Positions 1 through 7,050 of a DNA stretch of 19,327 nt are shown here, piece after piece. The notes under the pieces were generated by a model. The model did no database searches. It saw only the letters and a program-made list of their open reading frames with translations, and was not told where the DNA came from. The DNA comes from an uncultured Erysipelotrichaceae bacterium (GTDB lineage: Bacteria; Bacillota_I; Bacilli_A; Erysipelotrichales; Coprobacillaceae), in contig ONFH01000225.1 of the NCBI GenBank assembly GCA_900317015.1, forward strand, positions 1 to 19,327. Reading direction: 5' to 3'. The translations under genes were made by a program, and so were the position numbers. Position 1 is the first letter of the stretch, and each line of letters opens with the position of its first letter.

Positions 1-94
1 AATAAAATCATGAACTTTGATGATTTTAAGTTTTTCAATCGCCATTTCATGAGATAGTTCTAATTTTTATTAAAAAAGGCCTATTTAACCCTAT

Positions 95-1711
95 CTAAGC
101 CTCAACTGCATGCAGTTTTCCCTGATTTTGGGCGCAGTGTGCCTGTCGATCCTGTGAGTTGTATTTCACAAGCTTGCCCACGTTGTATGCTAATACTTTA
201 AAATGAAAGAACATGCGAGTAGCTCTAAGACCTCTGCTTGGTATTCTGTCTACGTTAAGCTTTCTTCTGAAGACTGAAGGAATTCCCTCAATGGCATTGC
301 GAGCCTTCTGCAGCTTCTTATATTCATCAGTGCCCATCTATCTGGCAATTTTAGCTCGGCTGATTGTTGTTTCACTTAAAACAACAGTGGCAGTCTTCTT
401 ATGAATTTTTGCTTTGCACTTGTCCTTTAAAGGGCAGTTTTCACATTTGTTCTTATCGAAAGTGGAGCGGATATGACCGTTTTTACTGCGAGTGCTTCTA
501 ATAGGTGCATAACCTTTTGGGCATTCAGTAACAACGCCGTCTTCAGTCTTGAAATCAGCTATAGCCTGATCAGGGACTTTACTCTTTAAATCAGTGGAAA
601 CTAAATTAATATTCTTATCTTTGGCTTTCTTTCTGTTCTTTTCGCTTTCAAATCCAGCATCATTGATCATTGTTTCTTCGTCATCGTTAACTTTGTTTTC
701 AATATAGTCTTCAGCAAACTGAGTGTCGGCATATGTGTTCTGCTGGCAGTCCGCATCGCAGATGAGACTTCTTTTAGTCTCTTCTTCGACAACTTCTGCT
801 ACATTGCCGACATAGCCAGTATTGTCGCCATATTTCTTTCTGTATGTAGCATCTGGATCACTTGGATTTTGCAGACTCGTAGGCTTGATTTCTTTCTTGT
901 CCTTAAGTTCAGGATTTCCATCTTCCCCAGGCTTGGACTGTTCATTAATAAGACGAATTAACAAGCGATATTCATTAGTTTCAACAAAGCGGTCATCATT
1001 CATGAGTGCTTTTAATCTGAGAGCATCAGCAAAAGAAGCACCAAGACGATCATTAAGCTGTTCATCCTTGGCATAGTAGATGACCTTGTTATAGTCATCA
1101 TCCTTAAGATAATGCTTCATATCATCTGGTATTAATGATTCATCAGTTTTGTTTAGTAACTTAATGCAGTTTGCAACAACTGTGTAGACAAGTTCAAGGC
1201 GTGTCATATTCTTAACGTTGGCAGCAATCATGAAAGAATCCATTCTCTTAAGGTTAGTATGAATTTTAAGAAAATCTCTGAACTTTTCATTTAATTCATC
1301 CATTTCTTCTTTGAGAAGGTCAGTATTATGTTCACTGTCATAGTTATTAAGTCTTTCTCTAAAACGGCTGAATGTTCGATCACTGACAGGCTGATCCTCA
1401 CATGATGTTGAATGGAGAGCATATTGAAATCTTACATCACAGCAGATTGATTCAACCAGCTGATCATCGCTCAATCCGGTAAACTCCTTAAGAATAAGAG
1501 CACCAATGATGAAGTTAATTGGCGTATTAGGTCTTGAATTTTTACCGGAGCTGTAGAGAACAGAAAACCTTTCCTCATTAATGCATGGAAAGACAATCTC
1601 AGCAAAATCCTTAGCCCATGATCTTGAAACAATACGCTGGTTCCTTGGTGTTAAGGTGTTAAATGAATCAAAAATTGACAGATTATCAACATTATTTTTT
1701 CTAAAAGACAT
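95..1711 (-). pseudogene. IS1182-type transposase, interrupted by an amber codon
   Basis: The gene would catalyse cut-and-paste movement of an insertion sequence with an RNase H-like DDE transposase. Two pieces lie in the same frame: 457 codons from the ATG at 1711, then TAG at 338-340 directly followed by an ATG and 80 more codons to the TAG at 95-97. Joined, they make a protein of about 538 residues, normal for the family. Family marks are the N-terminal helical region (NFIIGALILKEFTGLSDDQL), the MDSFMIAAN aspartate segment, the CDAD segment, a Cys cluster near CENCPLKDKC, and the C-terminal GLRATRMFFHFKVLAYNVGK block. The stop probably replaced a Lys or Gln codon (AAG or CAG). The start has AGGAG seven bases upstream. 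The C-terminal helix block is separated, so activity is doubtful unless TAG is read through. A sequencing error is also possible. Transposase identity is firm; loss of function is inferred. Confidence 0.88.
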
Positions 1712-1753
1712 ATGACCACTCCTATTAGTATTAATAAATAAACATCCTCAAGT

Positions 1754-1762
1754 ATTATACCA
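1754..1762 (-). promoter_or_regulatory. Extended -10 promoter of the transposase
   Basis: Read on the minus strand this is TGGTATAAT, a perfect extended -10 box, 43 bases upstream of the transposase ATG. The -35 region (GTGTAGACC) is poor, as is common with extended -10 promoters. Confidence 0.5.
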
Positions 1763-1801
1763 CTAATAAGGATGGTCTACACTTGCTGGAAATGTTAAAT
1801 A

Positions 1802-2350
1802 TTACTTTTGACACCCTAACCATGTTATTGTATTATCTTTTCCTGATGGACAAGTATCATTCATAGAAAGAAGAAAATGATTTTTATATGTAAAAGTTTT
1901 TTCATCAGTATCATTTAAATTTGTTCCGTATTCATAAATTTTACCGATCAATCCAGATGAATTATAACGAAAGTCTTCTGTGTAATTGAGCTCATCGTTA
2001 GAATAATATTTCTTTTGATCAATGACAACGACGTCTTGACTTTTTGCTTTCACTGATGAATTAGAATTTGTCATTCCAAGTCCAACACAAGCAATCGTTA
2101 ATGATACAACACATAAAGCAATGATCATAGGCGTTTTCTTTGACGTTGTCTCTTTAACATCTTGTTCTACTTGCTTCTGTTTATGATCAGTCTCTTTATG
2201 AGATGCTTTTACATGCGCACTTTCTGGCATTTTAGATTCTTTGATGATTTTTCCTTCTATGACCTTTTCAGAAGGTTTTAAAGCTTTACCACAATAAGGA
2301 CAGAACTTAACTTGATCACTGACCTTCTTCCCACAATATTTGCAATACAT
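1802..2350 (-). CDS. Zinc-ribbon single-pass membrane protein, probably C-terminally truncated
   Basis: The protein has 182 residues. It opens with a zinc ribbon (CKYCGKK, then CPYCGKA, four Cys at about 3-21), followed by a charged Lys/Glu linker, one membrane segment at about 75-94 (MIIALCVVSLTIACVGLGM), and an outside part with a short YNSSGLIGKIYEYGT stretch. The ribbon-linker-helix-outside plan is common in Bacillota envelope proteins of unknown role, and the kinases further along start with similar ribbons. GGGAGAAG lies upstream of the ATG. The last residues (WLGCQK) may be coded by the end of the adjacent IS1182 element, so the native outside domain was probably longer. No terminator follows. 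I do not recognise the outside domain. Confidence 0.65.
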   Translation of the reverse strand: MYCKYCGKKVSDQVKFCPYCGKALKPSEKVIEGKIIKESKMPESAHVKASHKETDHKQKQVEQDVKETTSKKTPMIIALCVVSLTIACVGLGMTNSNSSVKAKSQDVVVIDQKKYYSNDELNYTEDFRYNSSGLIGKIYEYGTNLNDTDEKTFTYKNHFLLSMNDTCPSGKDNTITWLGCQK

Positions 2351-2486
2351 ATTTCTTCTCCCTTTTACGATTGAATCATTTAATTGATCTTGATTTCTAA
2401 TTGTATCTTACTCGATATTGATTACGAGAAAGGGGAGCTGTCATAAATAAACGGGATTTTGTCATTTTTTGTAGAGCACTCTTATT

Positions 2487-2525
2487 GAAAATAGGTGTGC
2501 AGCCATGAATGATGGCGCACACCTA
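2487..2525 (-). terminator. Intrinsic terminator of the DUF4300-like gene
   Basis: A strong hairpin lies 45 bases past the stop codon of the gene to its right. The nine-base outer stem TAGGTGTGC/GCACACCTA (2492-2500 and 2517-2525) continues after a one-base bulge into GCCAT/ATGGC around a five-base loop. On the minus strand it is followed by ATTTTC, a short T-run. Confidence 0.7.
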
Positions 2526-2569
2526 AAGGAATGTGATTGATATATGCAATGTGTTTTATAATGAGATCA

Positions 2570-3403
2570 CTATAAAGCACGATTGTTTTCCATGATGAAA
2601 GGCTTTGCTGTTGGCTGATTCTGATCCACATCATATGTATTCATCAGATAGCTTTTCAGCTGTTTTTTAGAACGTAGTTTGACGACCTGATAAGGGGCAT
2701 CAAAAGCTAACTTTTCTACAAAGAGATAACCGTTTTGTGAAGGTAAAAGGACACCTGTATGACCAACAAAGAGATAGTCTTCATTCTTAGAAAAATAGCT
2801 ATGCATAACAACAGAAATAAGTGTTGCCTGACATTTCTTATATGAGATACCTCTTTGTTTCATGGACTGCTGATATCTCTTTCTTTGATAAGTGATATTC
2901 TTAGTTAGCTTTGTACTAGTGGCTGCATAATAAGTGGTGAAGTTCTTCTTCTCTTGTTTTGTGAAATAAGGACGAGGCTGATCATCAAATGAAGACTGAT
3001 CCATTAGCAATGTTTGATAAGTATCCTTAGCAGATTTACTAATGCGTATTTTATCTTTCATAAGCGTATAAGCTGTTATACGACAGTTATTACCGATAAA
3101 TGTTCCTTGGCTCTTTTCCCATAATTCTGACTGTTTTACACTATCATAATTAGGGGTAGCTGTTGCGTAGCCTTTCTTAATTAAAGATGTATTTTTGATG
3201 GCTTTATTATAAGCATTAACATCCTCAAAAAAACGATCGACATTTCTTTTTGTTAAGCCATCCTTTAACATGATTTTTCGTACACCCTTTTGGGTTGCCT
3301 GATCGACGAGATTAGAATAGGTGATGGCCTGGCTCTTTGCAAAGGCAGGACTAATAGATAAGATCATGCTCATCATCAGGGTAAAGATTAATGTTTTCTT
3401 CAT
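2570..3403 (-). CDS. Secreted DUF4300-like protein
   Basis: This 277-residue protein is exported. It has a clear signal peptide (MKKTLIFTLMMSMILSISPAFA, cleavage near residue 22). The mature part begins with an ITYSNLVDQATQKGVRKIM segment, then NVDRFFEDVNAYNK, and a central FIGNNCRITAYTLMKD motif. These match my memory of the DUF4300 family of Gram-positive secreted proteins, whose function is not established. No catalytic motif is evident. The start is set by the signal peptide. A GGAGG lies 12 bases upstream, a long spacing, and a TATAGT box lies near 3427-3432 in the remains of the neighbouring transporter gene. The gene is intact and has its own terminator, so it is probably a single-gene unit. 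Export is firm; the family call is from memory. Confidence 0.78.
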   Translation of the reverse strand: MKKTLIFTLMMSMILSISPAFAKSQAITYSNLVDQATQKGVRKIMLKDGLTKRNVDRFFEDVNAYNKAIKNTSLIKKGYATATPNYDSVKQSELWEKSQGTFIGNNCRITAYTLMKDKIRISKSAKDTYQTLLMDQSSFDDQPRPYFTKQEKKNFTTYYAATSTKLTKNITYQRKRYQQSMKQRGISYKKCQATLISVVMHSYFSKNEDYLFVGHTGVLLPSQNGYLFVEKLAFDAPYQVVKLRSKKQLKSYLMNTYDVDQNQPTAKPFIMENNRAL

Positions 3404-3422
3404 AATATTTTTATTCCTCCAT

Positions 3423-4364
3423 TCATACTATAGAGGATCTCAAGAATGAAAAGGTGACAAACAATCTTAAAAATTTTTTGAAATAAGGAATAGAGACGGA
3501 ATACATATCCTTATCAAGTCCCATGCTTTCGCATAAGGCCATATTAATAGGAATATTAGTAGCAGAACTTCTTGTAAAGAAAGCTGTCAAACCACTTTCT
3601 TTTAAACACTTAAGAACGAGTGGATAAGGATTACGATGTAAATGTAAAAAGGCAATAAATGGATCGACCACTAATGAGACACTAACATACAGCCCACTAA
3701 AAGTAAGAGCACTTTTCCATAAGTCGTAAACACGGTTAAACCATTTGTAGAGACAGTTTTATAAACTAAGCCCATGAACCCCAAATGGGGCAAGATTAAT
3801 AATTCAGCGGACTAACTGGAAAACGGCGTCAGATACGCTTTGCATGAAGGTACGACTGCTATCAGAAGCATATCTTTTCATCGTTCAACCAAATAACACC
3901 GCCCAGAATAACATCCCAATATAATTGGCATTAGTTAAGGCATCAAAAGGATTAGCAATGATGTTCATTAAGACATTACGAACAACTTCTCCAATGCCTT
4001 GTGGCACGGCACTTGCTTTTGCGGCTTTTGAAAGTACTAGTGTGATAGGAAATAAGAAACTTCCCGCAACAGCAACGACAGCAGCTAAGAAGGTACTTAG
4101 CATATAGAGATAGATGACCATCGCAAAACGTCGATCAAGTCGACTGCTTTTTTGTGCTAAGGCGCCAGCGACTAAGACAAAGACAAGAAGAGCAATCGCT
4201 TTTAAGGATCCGACAAAAAGATCACCTAATAAACTGATCCCACCTAATTTTGGTATTGTTAAAGCTAGGATCACACCAATCACAAGGTCGGCAATGATAC
4301 GTAGAATGAGGCTTGTTGCTGTATATTTCTTGGCCACATTCTTTAAGAAACTAAGAATTGTCAT
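3423..4364 (-). pseudogene. sstT: Broken serine/threonine:sodium symporter gene
   Basis: The intact gene makes a sodium/dicarboxylate-type symporter that imports serine and threonine. Here the N-terminal part reads cleanly from the ATG at 4364 (GGGAGG upstream): MTILSFLKNVAKKY and several membrane helices, including IYLYMLSTFLAAVVAVAGSF. Then come TGA at 3885-3887, a second TGA at 3804-3806 (RxIINLAPFG, probably once Trp), an extra base near 3767, and another shift near 3680 before VVDPFIAF. The fragment with GLTAFFTRSSATNIPINMAL and LGL-like GLDKDMYSVSIP is typical of SstT, but homology ends at about 3486, so the last 90 or so residues of the family are missing. The remaining frame to 3423 is unrelated sequence. 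The gene is clearly dead. Confidence 0.85.
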
Positions 4365-4399
4365 GCATTTTCCTCCCATATAGACAAAAAACACGCGTT

Positions 4400-4408
4400 A
4401 TTCTACCA
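4400..4408 (-). promoter_or_regulatory. Extended -10 promoter of the sstT remnant
   Basis: On the minus strand this reads TGGTAGAAT, 35 bases upstream of the sstT start codon. It overlaps a ten-base palindrome, TACCATGGTA (4404-4413), that could be an operator or chance. The -35 region is weak. Confidence 0.4.
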
Positions 4409-4571
4409 TGGTAACAAGATTATCGATTTTATGATTTATGACAAATTTTATAAAAAGAAATTTGTAAGAGTGATGATCAATGGGGAATGTGGTGGTATGA
4501 CGGCACTTAAAGATGTGAATGGGAAAAAGTTCCTAAAATTTGTGACAATAAATCAAAAAACGTAGAAAATA

Positions 4572-4580
4572 TGGTAAAAT
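4572..4580 (+). promoter_or_regulatory. Extended -10 promoter of the kinase operon
   Basis: TGGTAAAAT is an extended -10 box of the same shape as the two promoters on the other strand. No good -35 sits 17 bases upstream; a TTGTGACA occurs near 4539-4546, too far away. It is the best promoter candidate in front of the ten-gene operon and implies a leader of roughly 160 bases. Confidence 0.5.
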
Positions 4581-4615
4581 GGTGACATAGATTTTTGAGG
4601 TTTGATTCAATGGAA

Positions 4616-4645
4616 CATTTTATGACATCCTTCTGTCATAAAATG
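4616..4645 (+). promoter_or_regulatory. Perfect 12-base inverted repeat in the operon leader
   Basis: CATTTTATGACA and its exact reverse complement TGTCATAAAATG flank a six-base loop. It lies about 30 bases after the likely transcription start. It could be an operator for a dimeric repressor or an RNA hairpin. A T-run (TATTTTTTG, about 4656-4664) follows some ten bases later, too far for a classical terminator. Confidence 0.55.
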
Positions 4646-4688
4646 ACAAATTCATCTATTTTTTGAGGAAAAGAGTAAGATGACAATG

Positions 4689-4731
4689 AAGGAAAAAAGA
4701 ATTTCCTTGAAAAAATTCACGTTGCGTGAAT
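4689..4731 (+). promoter_or_regulatory. Two small hairpins just before the first ribosome binding site
   Basis: AAGGAAA/TTTCCTT (4689-4695 and 4702-4708, six-base loop) and ATTCACG/CGTGAAT (4715-4721 and 4725-4731, three-base loop) sit back to back. The second ends three bases before GGGGGAGGG, so it could affect ribosome access to the first gene. Confidence 0.45.
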
Positions 4732-4749
4732 ATTGGGGGAGGGAAACTT

Positions 4750-5709
4750 ATGAATAAGATCAATGTGAAGCGTGGATATGTTATCCCGGTGTTTGCGATG
4801 ATTGCCAAATGGGGCTTGATGGCCTCGGTGTTTTACTTAGGCAAGACCTATTTGAAGTTCACGAGTCTTAAAGCGTTTGCTTATTCACTGACTGTATTAC
4901 CATTTCATCTTATACTTATTTTCTTAGGATTATTACTTATTCGTCTCATTATGTATTTATGGGAGTATGGGATCCATAAAGACATTAATACGATGGCCTG
5001 CTTTGTCGAAGGGACAAAAGAGCGTAATTTCAACTTTGGCCTTTATGTTGGCTTAAGCTTGATTACCTGTGATCTTTATACGCTTTATTATTGTCTTAAA
5101 CAGGGCAAAAGGTTAGAAAAGACAAGTGATTTCTTTGAAGGACTCACAGTTACTAAAGGATCTACCTATATCCTTTTATGGGGTTTAGGCATGCTACTTT
5201 TGATGACGAGTCAAAGCTTTGTCTGGATCCTTTTAACAAGCAATGTGAATCGCATTGGTCCGTTTTATAATCGTTATCTTTATATGGATGATGAAGAGAA
5301 TGCACGTGAGGAAGCACATGAAGAAAGCTTTGATTACCATTATGATCCTTCTACAGGTGAAGCTATTGAAGATGACAATCAGGGCGAGACATTAAGATAT
5401 ACGCATCAATTGTTATTTAATAGTGGGGAGTATGCCGGCTGTGTCATTGATTTAGCCAATCGTGAAACGATCGTGCTAGGAAGAGATGGAAACGAAGTGA
5501 ATTTGGTCTTTCAAAGCAGGAAGATTTCTAAAAAACATGTTTCCATCACTTTTAGCAATCGTGCGGGTGGCTTTATTGTTCATGATTATTCAAGTAATGG
5601 AACATACTTTCAAAATGGCATGCGCTTACCAAAAAATGAAGATGTGGTGTGTCCGGCGAGTACGATGATTAATTTGGCACTCACTGATAATATTATCACT
5701 TTATTATAA
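4750..5709 (+). CDS. Membrane protein with a C-terminal FHA domain
   Basis: At 319 residues this is the first gene of the operon. The N-terminal half carries about four membrane segments (roughly 12-32, 46-71, 96-116, 138-164). An acidic linker (DDEENAREEAHEE) leads to a forkhead-associated domain at about 228-319. FHA landmarks are visible: the Gly-Arg of LGRDGN (244-245), SKKH at 260-263, and DYSSNGT at 279-285, the loop that binds phospho-threonine. It probably brings a phosphorylated partner to the inner membrane face, and kinases and phosphatases in the same operon can supply and remove that mark. The start is the ATG after GGGGGAGGG. An upstream in-frame GTG has no ribosome site. The membrane half is not a family I can name with certainty (it is reminiscent of DUF4234-type proteins). 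Confidence 0.85.
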   Translation: MNKINVKRGYVIPVFAMIAKWGLMASVFYLGKTYLKFTSLKAFAYSLTVLPFHLILIFLGLLLIRLIMYLWEYGIHKDINTMACFVEGTKERNFNFGLYVGLSLITCDLYTLYYCLKQGKRLEKTSDFFEGLTVTKGSTYILLWGLGMLLLMTSQSFVWILLTSNVNRIGPFYNRYLYMDDEENAREEAHEESFDYHYDPSTGEAIEDDNQGETLRYTHQLLFNSGEYAGCVIDLANRETIVLGRDGNEVNLVFQSRKISKKHVSITFSNRAGGFIVHDYSSNGTYFQNGMRLPKNEDVVCPASTMINLALTDNIITLL

Positions 5710-5719
5710 GGGGAAACTT

Positions 5720-6286
5720 ATGATTGAAGAACGTTATACGATAAAAAATGAATTACAAAAAGATGAATCTCATACCCTTTATGAAGCCTTTGATGAGATC
5801 TTTGAAAGAGATGTTGAACTCTTAGAAACAGATGATCTCATGCATCTTCATGAAATGGTCGAGAAGATTTTCAAAGAAACAAGTATCTTTCATTACTACA
5901 GTGCTTTTATAGAACATACGACCGTTTATTACGTCATCAAAGGGACCCCTGAGGTCACCTGTGTGAAATCGATGCCTTTAGATGATGAAGGGCTAACTGC
6001 TTTGATGGATGGTTTTGATGGCCTACTTAATAGCTATCATAAAAAGGGCCTCTACTTTAAGCATTTATCCTTAGAGTGGCTCTATGTTGATAAAGAGGGG
6101 AAGTATCATTTATTACTGCCTGCCTGTGAAGTGAACACGATCTCACAAGAGCTAGGGGAAAAGGAAATTTATCATGAGCTTTATGCGATCATGACCGGAA
6201 AGACAAAAGTAAGTCCACAAGGTCTCGATTATATCAAAGAACATTACACACAAAGTGTATTTGAACATTTAACAAAGAAAATTTAG
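5720..6286 (+). CDS. Degenerate protein-kinase-like protein (pseudokinase)
   Basis: This 188-residue protein has no obvious motif at first sight, but its order of segments follows the kinases of this operon. ERYTIKNELQ (4-13) matches the start of the N-lobe. YEAFDEIFERDVELLE follows where those have the Lys-bearing strand, but the Lys is lost. HTTVYYVIKG matches the hinge strand. LLNSYHKKGLYFKHLSLEWL (102-121) matches the helix and catalytic loop, with HLS in place of HRD. EIYHELYAIMTGK (149-161) matches the DVYALAATYYYLATG helix. The glycine-rich loop, HRD, DFG and APE are all absent and the C-lobe is cut short. It is therefore unlikely to transfer phosphate and more likely serves as a binding partner or regulator. 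It starts 10 bases after the previous stop with AAGGGG. The fold is an inference. Confidence 0.65.
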   Translation: MIEERYTIKNELQKDESHTLYEAFDEIFERDVELLETDDLMHLHEMVEKIFKETSIFHYYSAFIEHTTVYYVIKGTPEVTCVKSMPLDDEGLTALMDGFDGLLNSYHKKGLYFKHLSLEWLYVDKEGKYHLLLPACEVNTISQELGEKEIYHELYAIMTGKTKVSPQGLDYIKEHYTQSVFEHLTKKI

Positions 6287-6306
6287 AAGTAAGGGAGAAA
6301 TGAAAA

Positions 6307-7029
6307 ATGAAATTAGTACAGTGTCCAAATAAGCATTATTATGATGCCGATAAATATAGTGATTGTCCAATCTGTCACCCCGAAGTGACTAAAGGAAGTC
6401 AAGCTAGTGTTCCTAAAGACTATCCTAATGAAGAAGCAACAATGCCACTTTATGAAGAAAAGACAAAGGCATCAGAGAAAAAAGAGGTCAAGCCAGAATT
6501 TACGATGCCTCATGATCATGAAAAAGAAGAAACAAAACCGCTAGAAAAGCCAGTGACTCATGAAGAGTCATTAGCTGATATGATCAAGAATGCCAGTGCC
6601 ACTTTAACAATTGATGAAGATGATGATAAGACTGTACCATTTTATGCAAAGAAAGATGATACGGGCGCCATTGGTCGTGGTTATGTCGTAGGCTGGTTAG
6701 TCGGAGTCAAAGGGGCTCCAATGGGCAAGAGCTTTGAAATCTATGCCGGCAAAAATACAATTGGTCGTGGCTCTGATAGTGATATTCAGATTGTTGGTGA
6801 TCGTTCCATTGCCAGAGTGAAACATGCGATTGTGATCTTTGATCCAAAATCACAGGATTTCATTGCTATGCCGGGGGAAAGTCGTGAACTATATTATGTC
6901 AATGGGGATCTTCTTTTATCCCCAAGAAAGTTACAAAACAATGATCGCTTATCACTTGGGGAAAGTGAATTAATGCTGATGGAATTATGTGGAGAAAACT
7001 TCAGCTGGGAAGAGGAAGAAGCCAAGTAA
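6307..7029 (+). CDS. Soluble zinc-ribbon/FHA adaptor protein
   Basis: The protein has 240 residues and no membrane segment. The N-terminus has a Cys/His cluster (C6, H10, C20, C23, H24) that probably binds zinc. Next comes a long acidic, Lys/Glu-rich linker (about 30-120). An FHA domain fills about 128-228: Gly-Arg at 153-154 (TIGRGSDSD), a diverged SIARVKH loop at 167-173, and VNG at 198-200. The linker holds three similar Thr motifs, EATMP (T45), EFTMP (T66) and DKTVP (T109), each in acidic surroundings. Acidic-TV motifs near FHA domains are known phosphorylation sites in signalling proteins of the GarA/OdhI kind, so these are candidate targets of the operon's kinases. It reads as a phospho-switch adaptor. 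Its upstream site is AAGGGAG. Phosphorylation itself is inference. Confidence 0.82.
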   Translation: MKLVQCPNKHYYDADKYSDCPICHPEVTKGSQASVPKDYPNEEATMPLYEEKTKASEKKEVKPEFTMPHDHEKEETKPLEKPVTHEESLADMIKNASATLTIDEDDDKTVPFYAKKDDTGAIGRGYVVGWLVGVKGAPMGKSFEIYAGKNTIGRGSDSDIQIVGDRSIARVKHAIVIFDPKSQDFIAMPGESRELYYVNGDLLLSPRKLQNNDRLSLGESELMLMELCGENFSWEEEEAK

Positions 7030-7050
7030 CCTTAAGAAAGGAACGTGTGT

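Larger units (their letters stand above)
95..1818 (-). mobile_element. IS1182-family insertion sequence (far end outside or unresolved)
   Basis: The transposase gene and about 100 bases on its 5' side form an insertion element. A possible left end is the GGGTGTCAAAAGT stretch read on the minus strand at about 1800-1812, exactly where the neighbouring zinc-ribbon reading frame stops making protein-like sense. No matching inverted copy is visible in bases 1-94, so the other end is either left of the window or the boundary guess is wrong. Bases 1-94 contain no gene. No target-site duplication could be assigned. Confidence 0.5.
4409..4749. other. Divergent intergenic region holding the operon promoter and leader
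   Basis: There is no gene in these 341 bases between the dead sstT gene and the kinase operon. The left half is plain AT-rich DNA. The right half holds the operon promoter and a leader of about 160 bases with three hairpins, annotated separately. A GTG at 4726 in frame with the first gene lies inside the third hairpin and upstream of the GGGGGAGGG site, so it is not taken as the start. Confidence 0.6.

Noticed and set aside
3925..4383. Plus-strand reading frames across the sstT remnant
   Set aside because: They run antisense to clear transporter sequence and show no protein family character.
4726..4749. GTG start giving an eight-residue longer first operon protein
   Set aside because: The GTG lies within a hairpin and has no ribosome site, while ATG at 4750 follows GGGGGAGGG at proper spacing.
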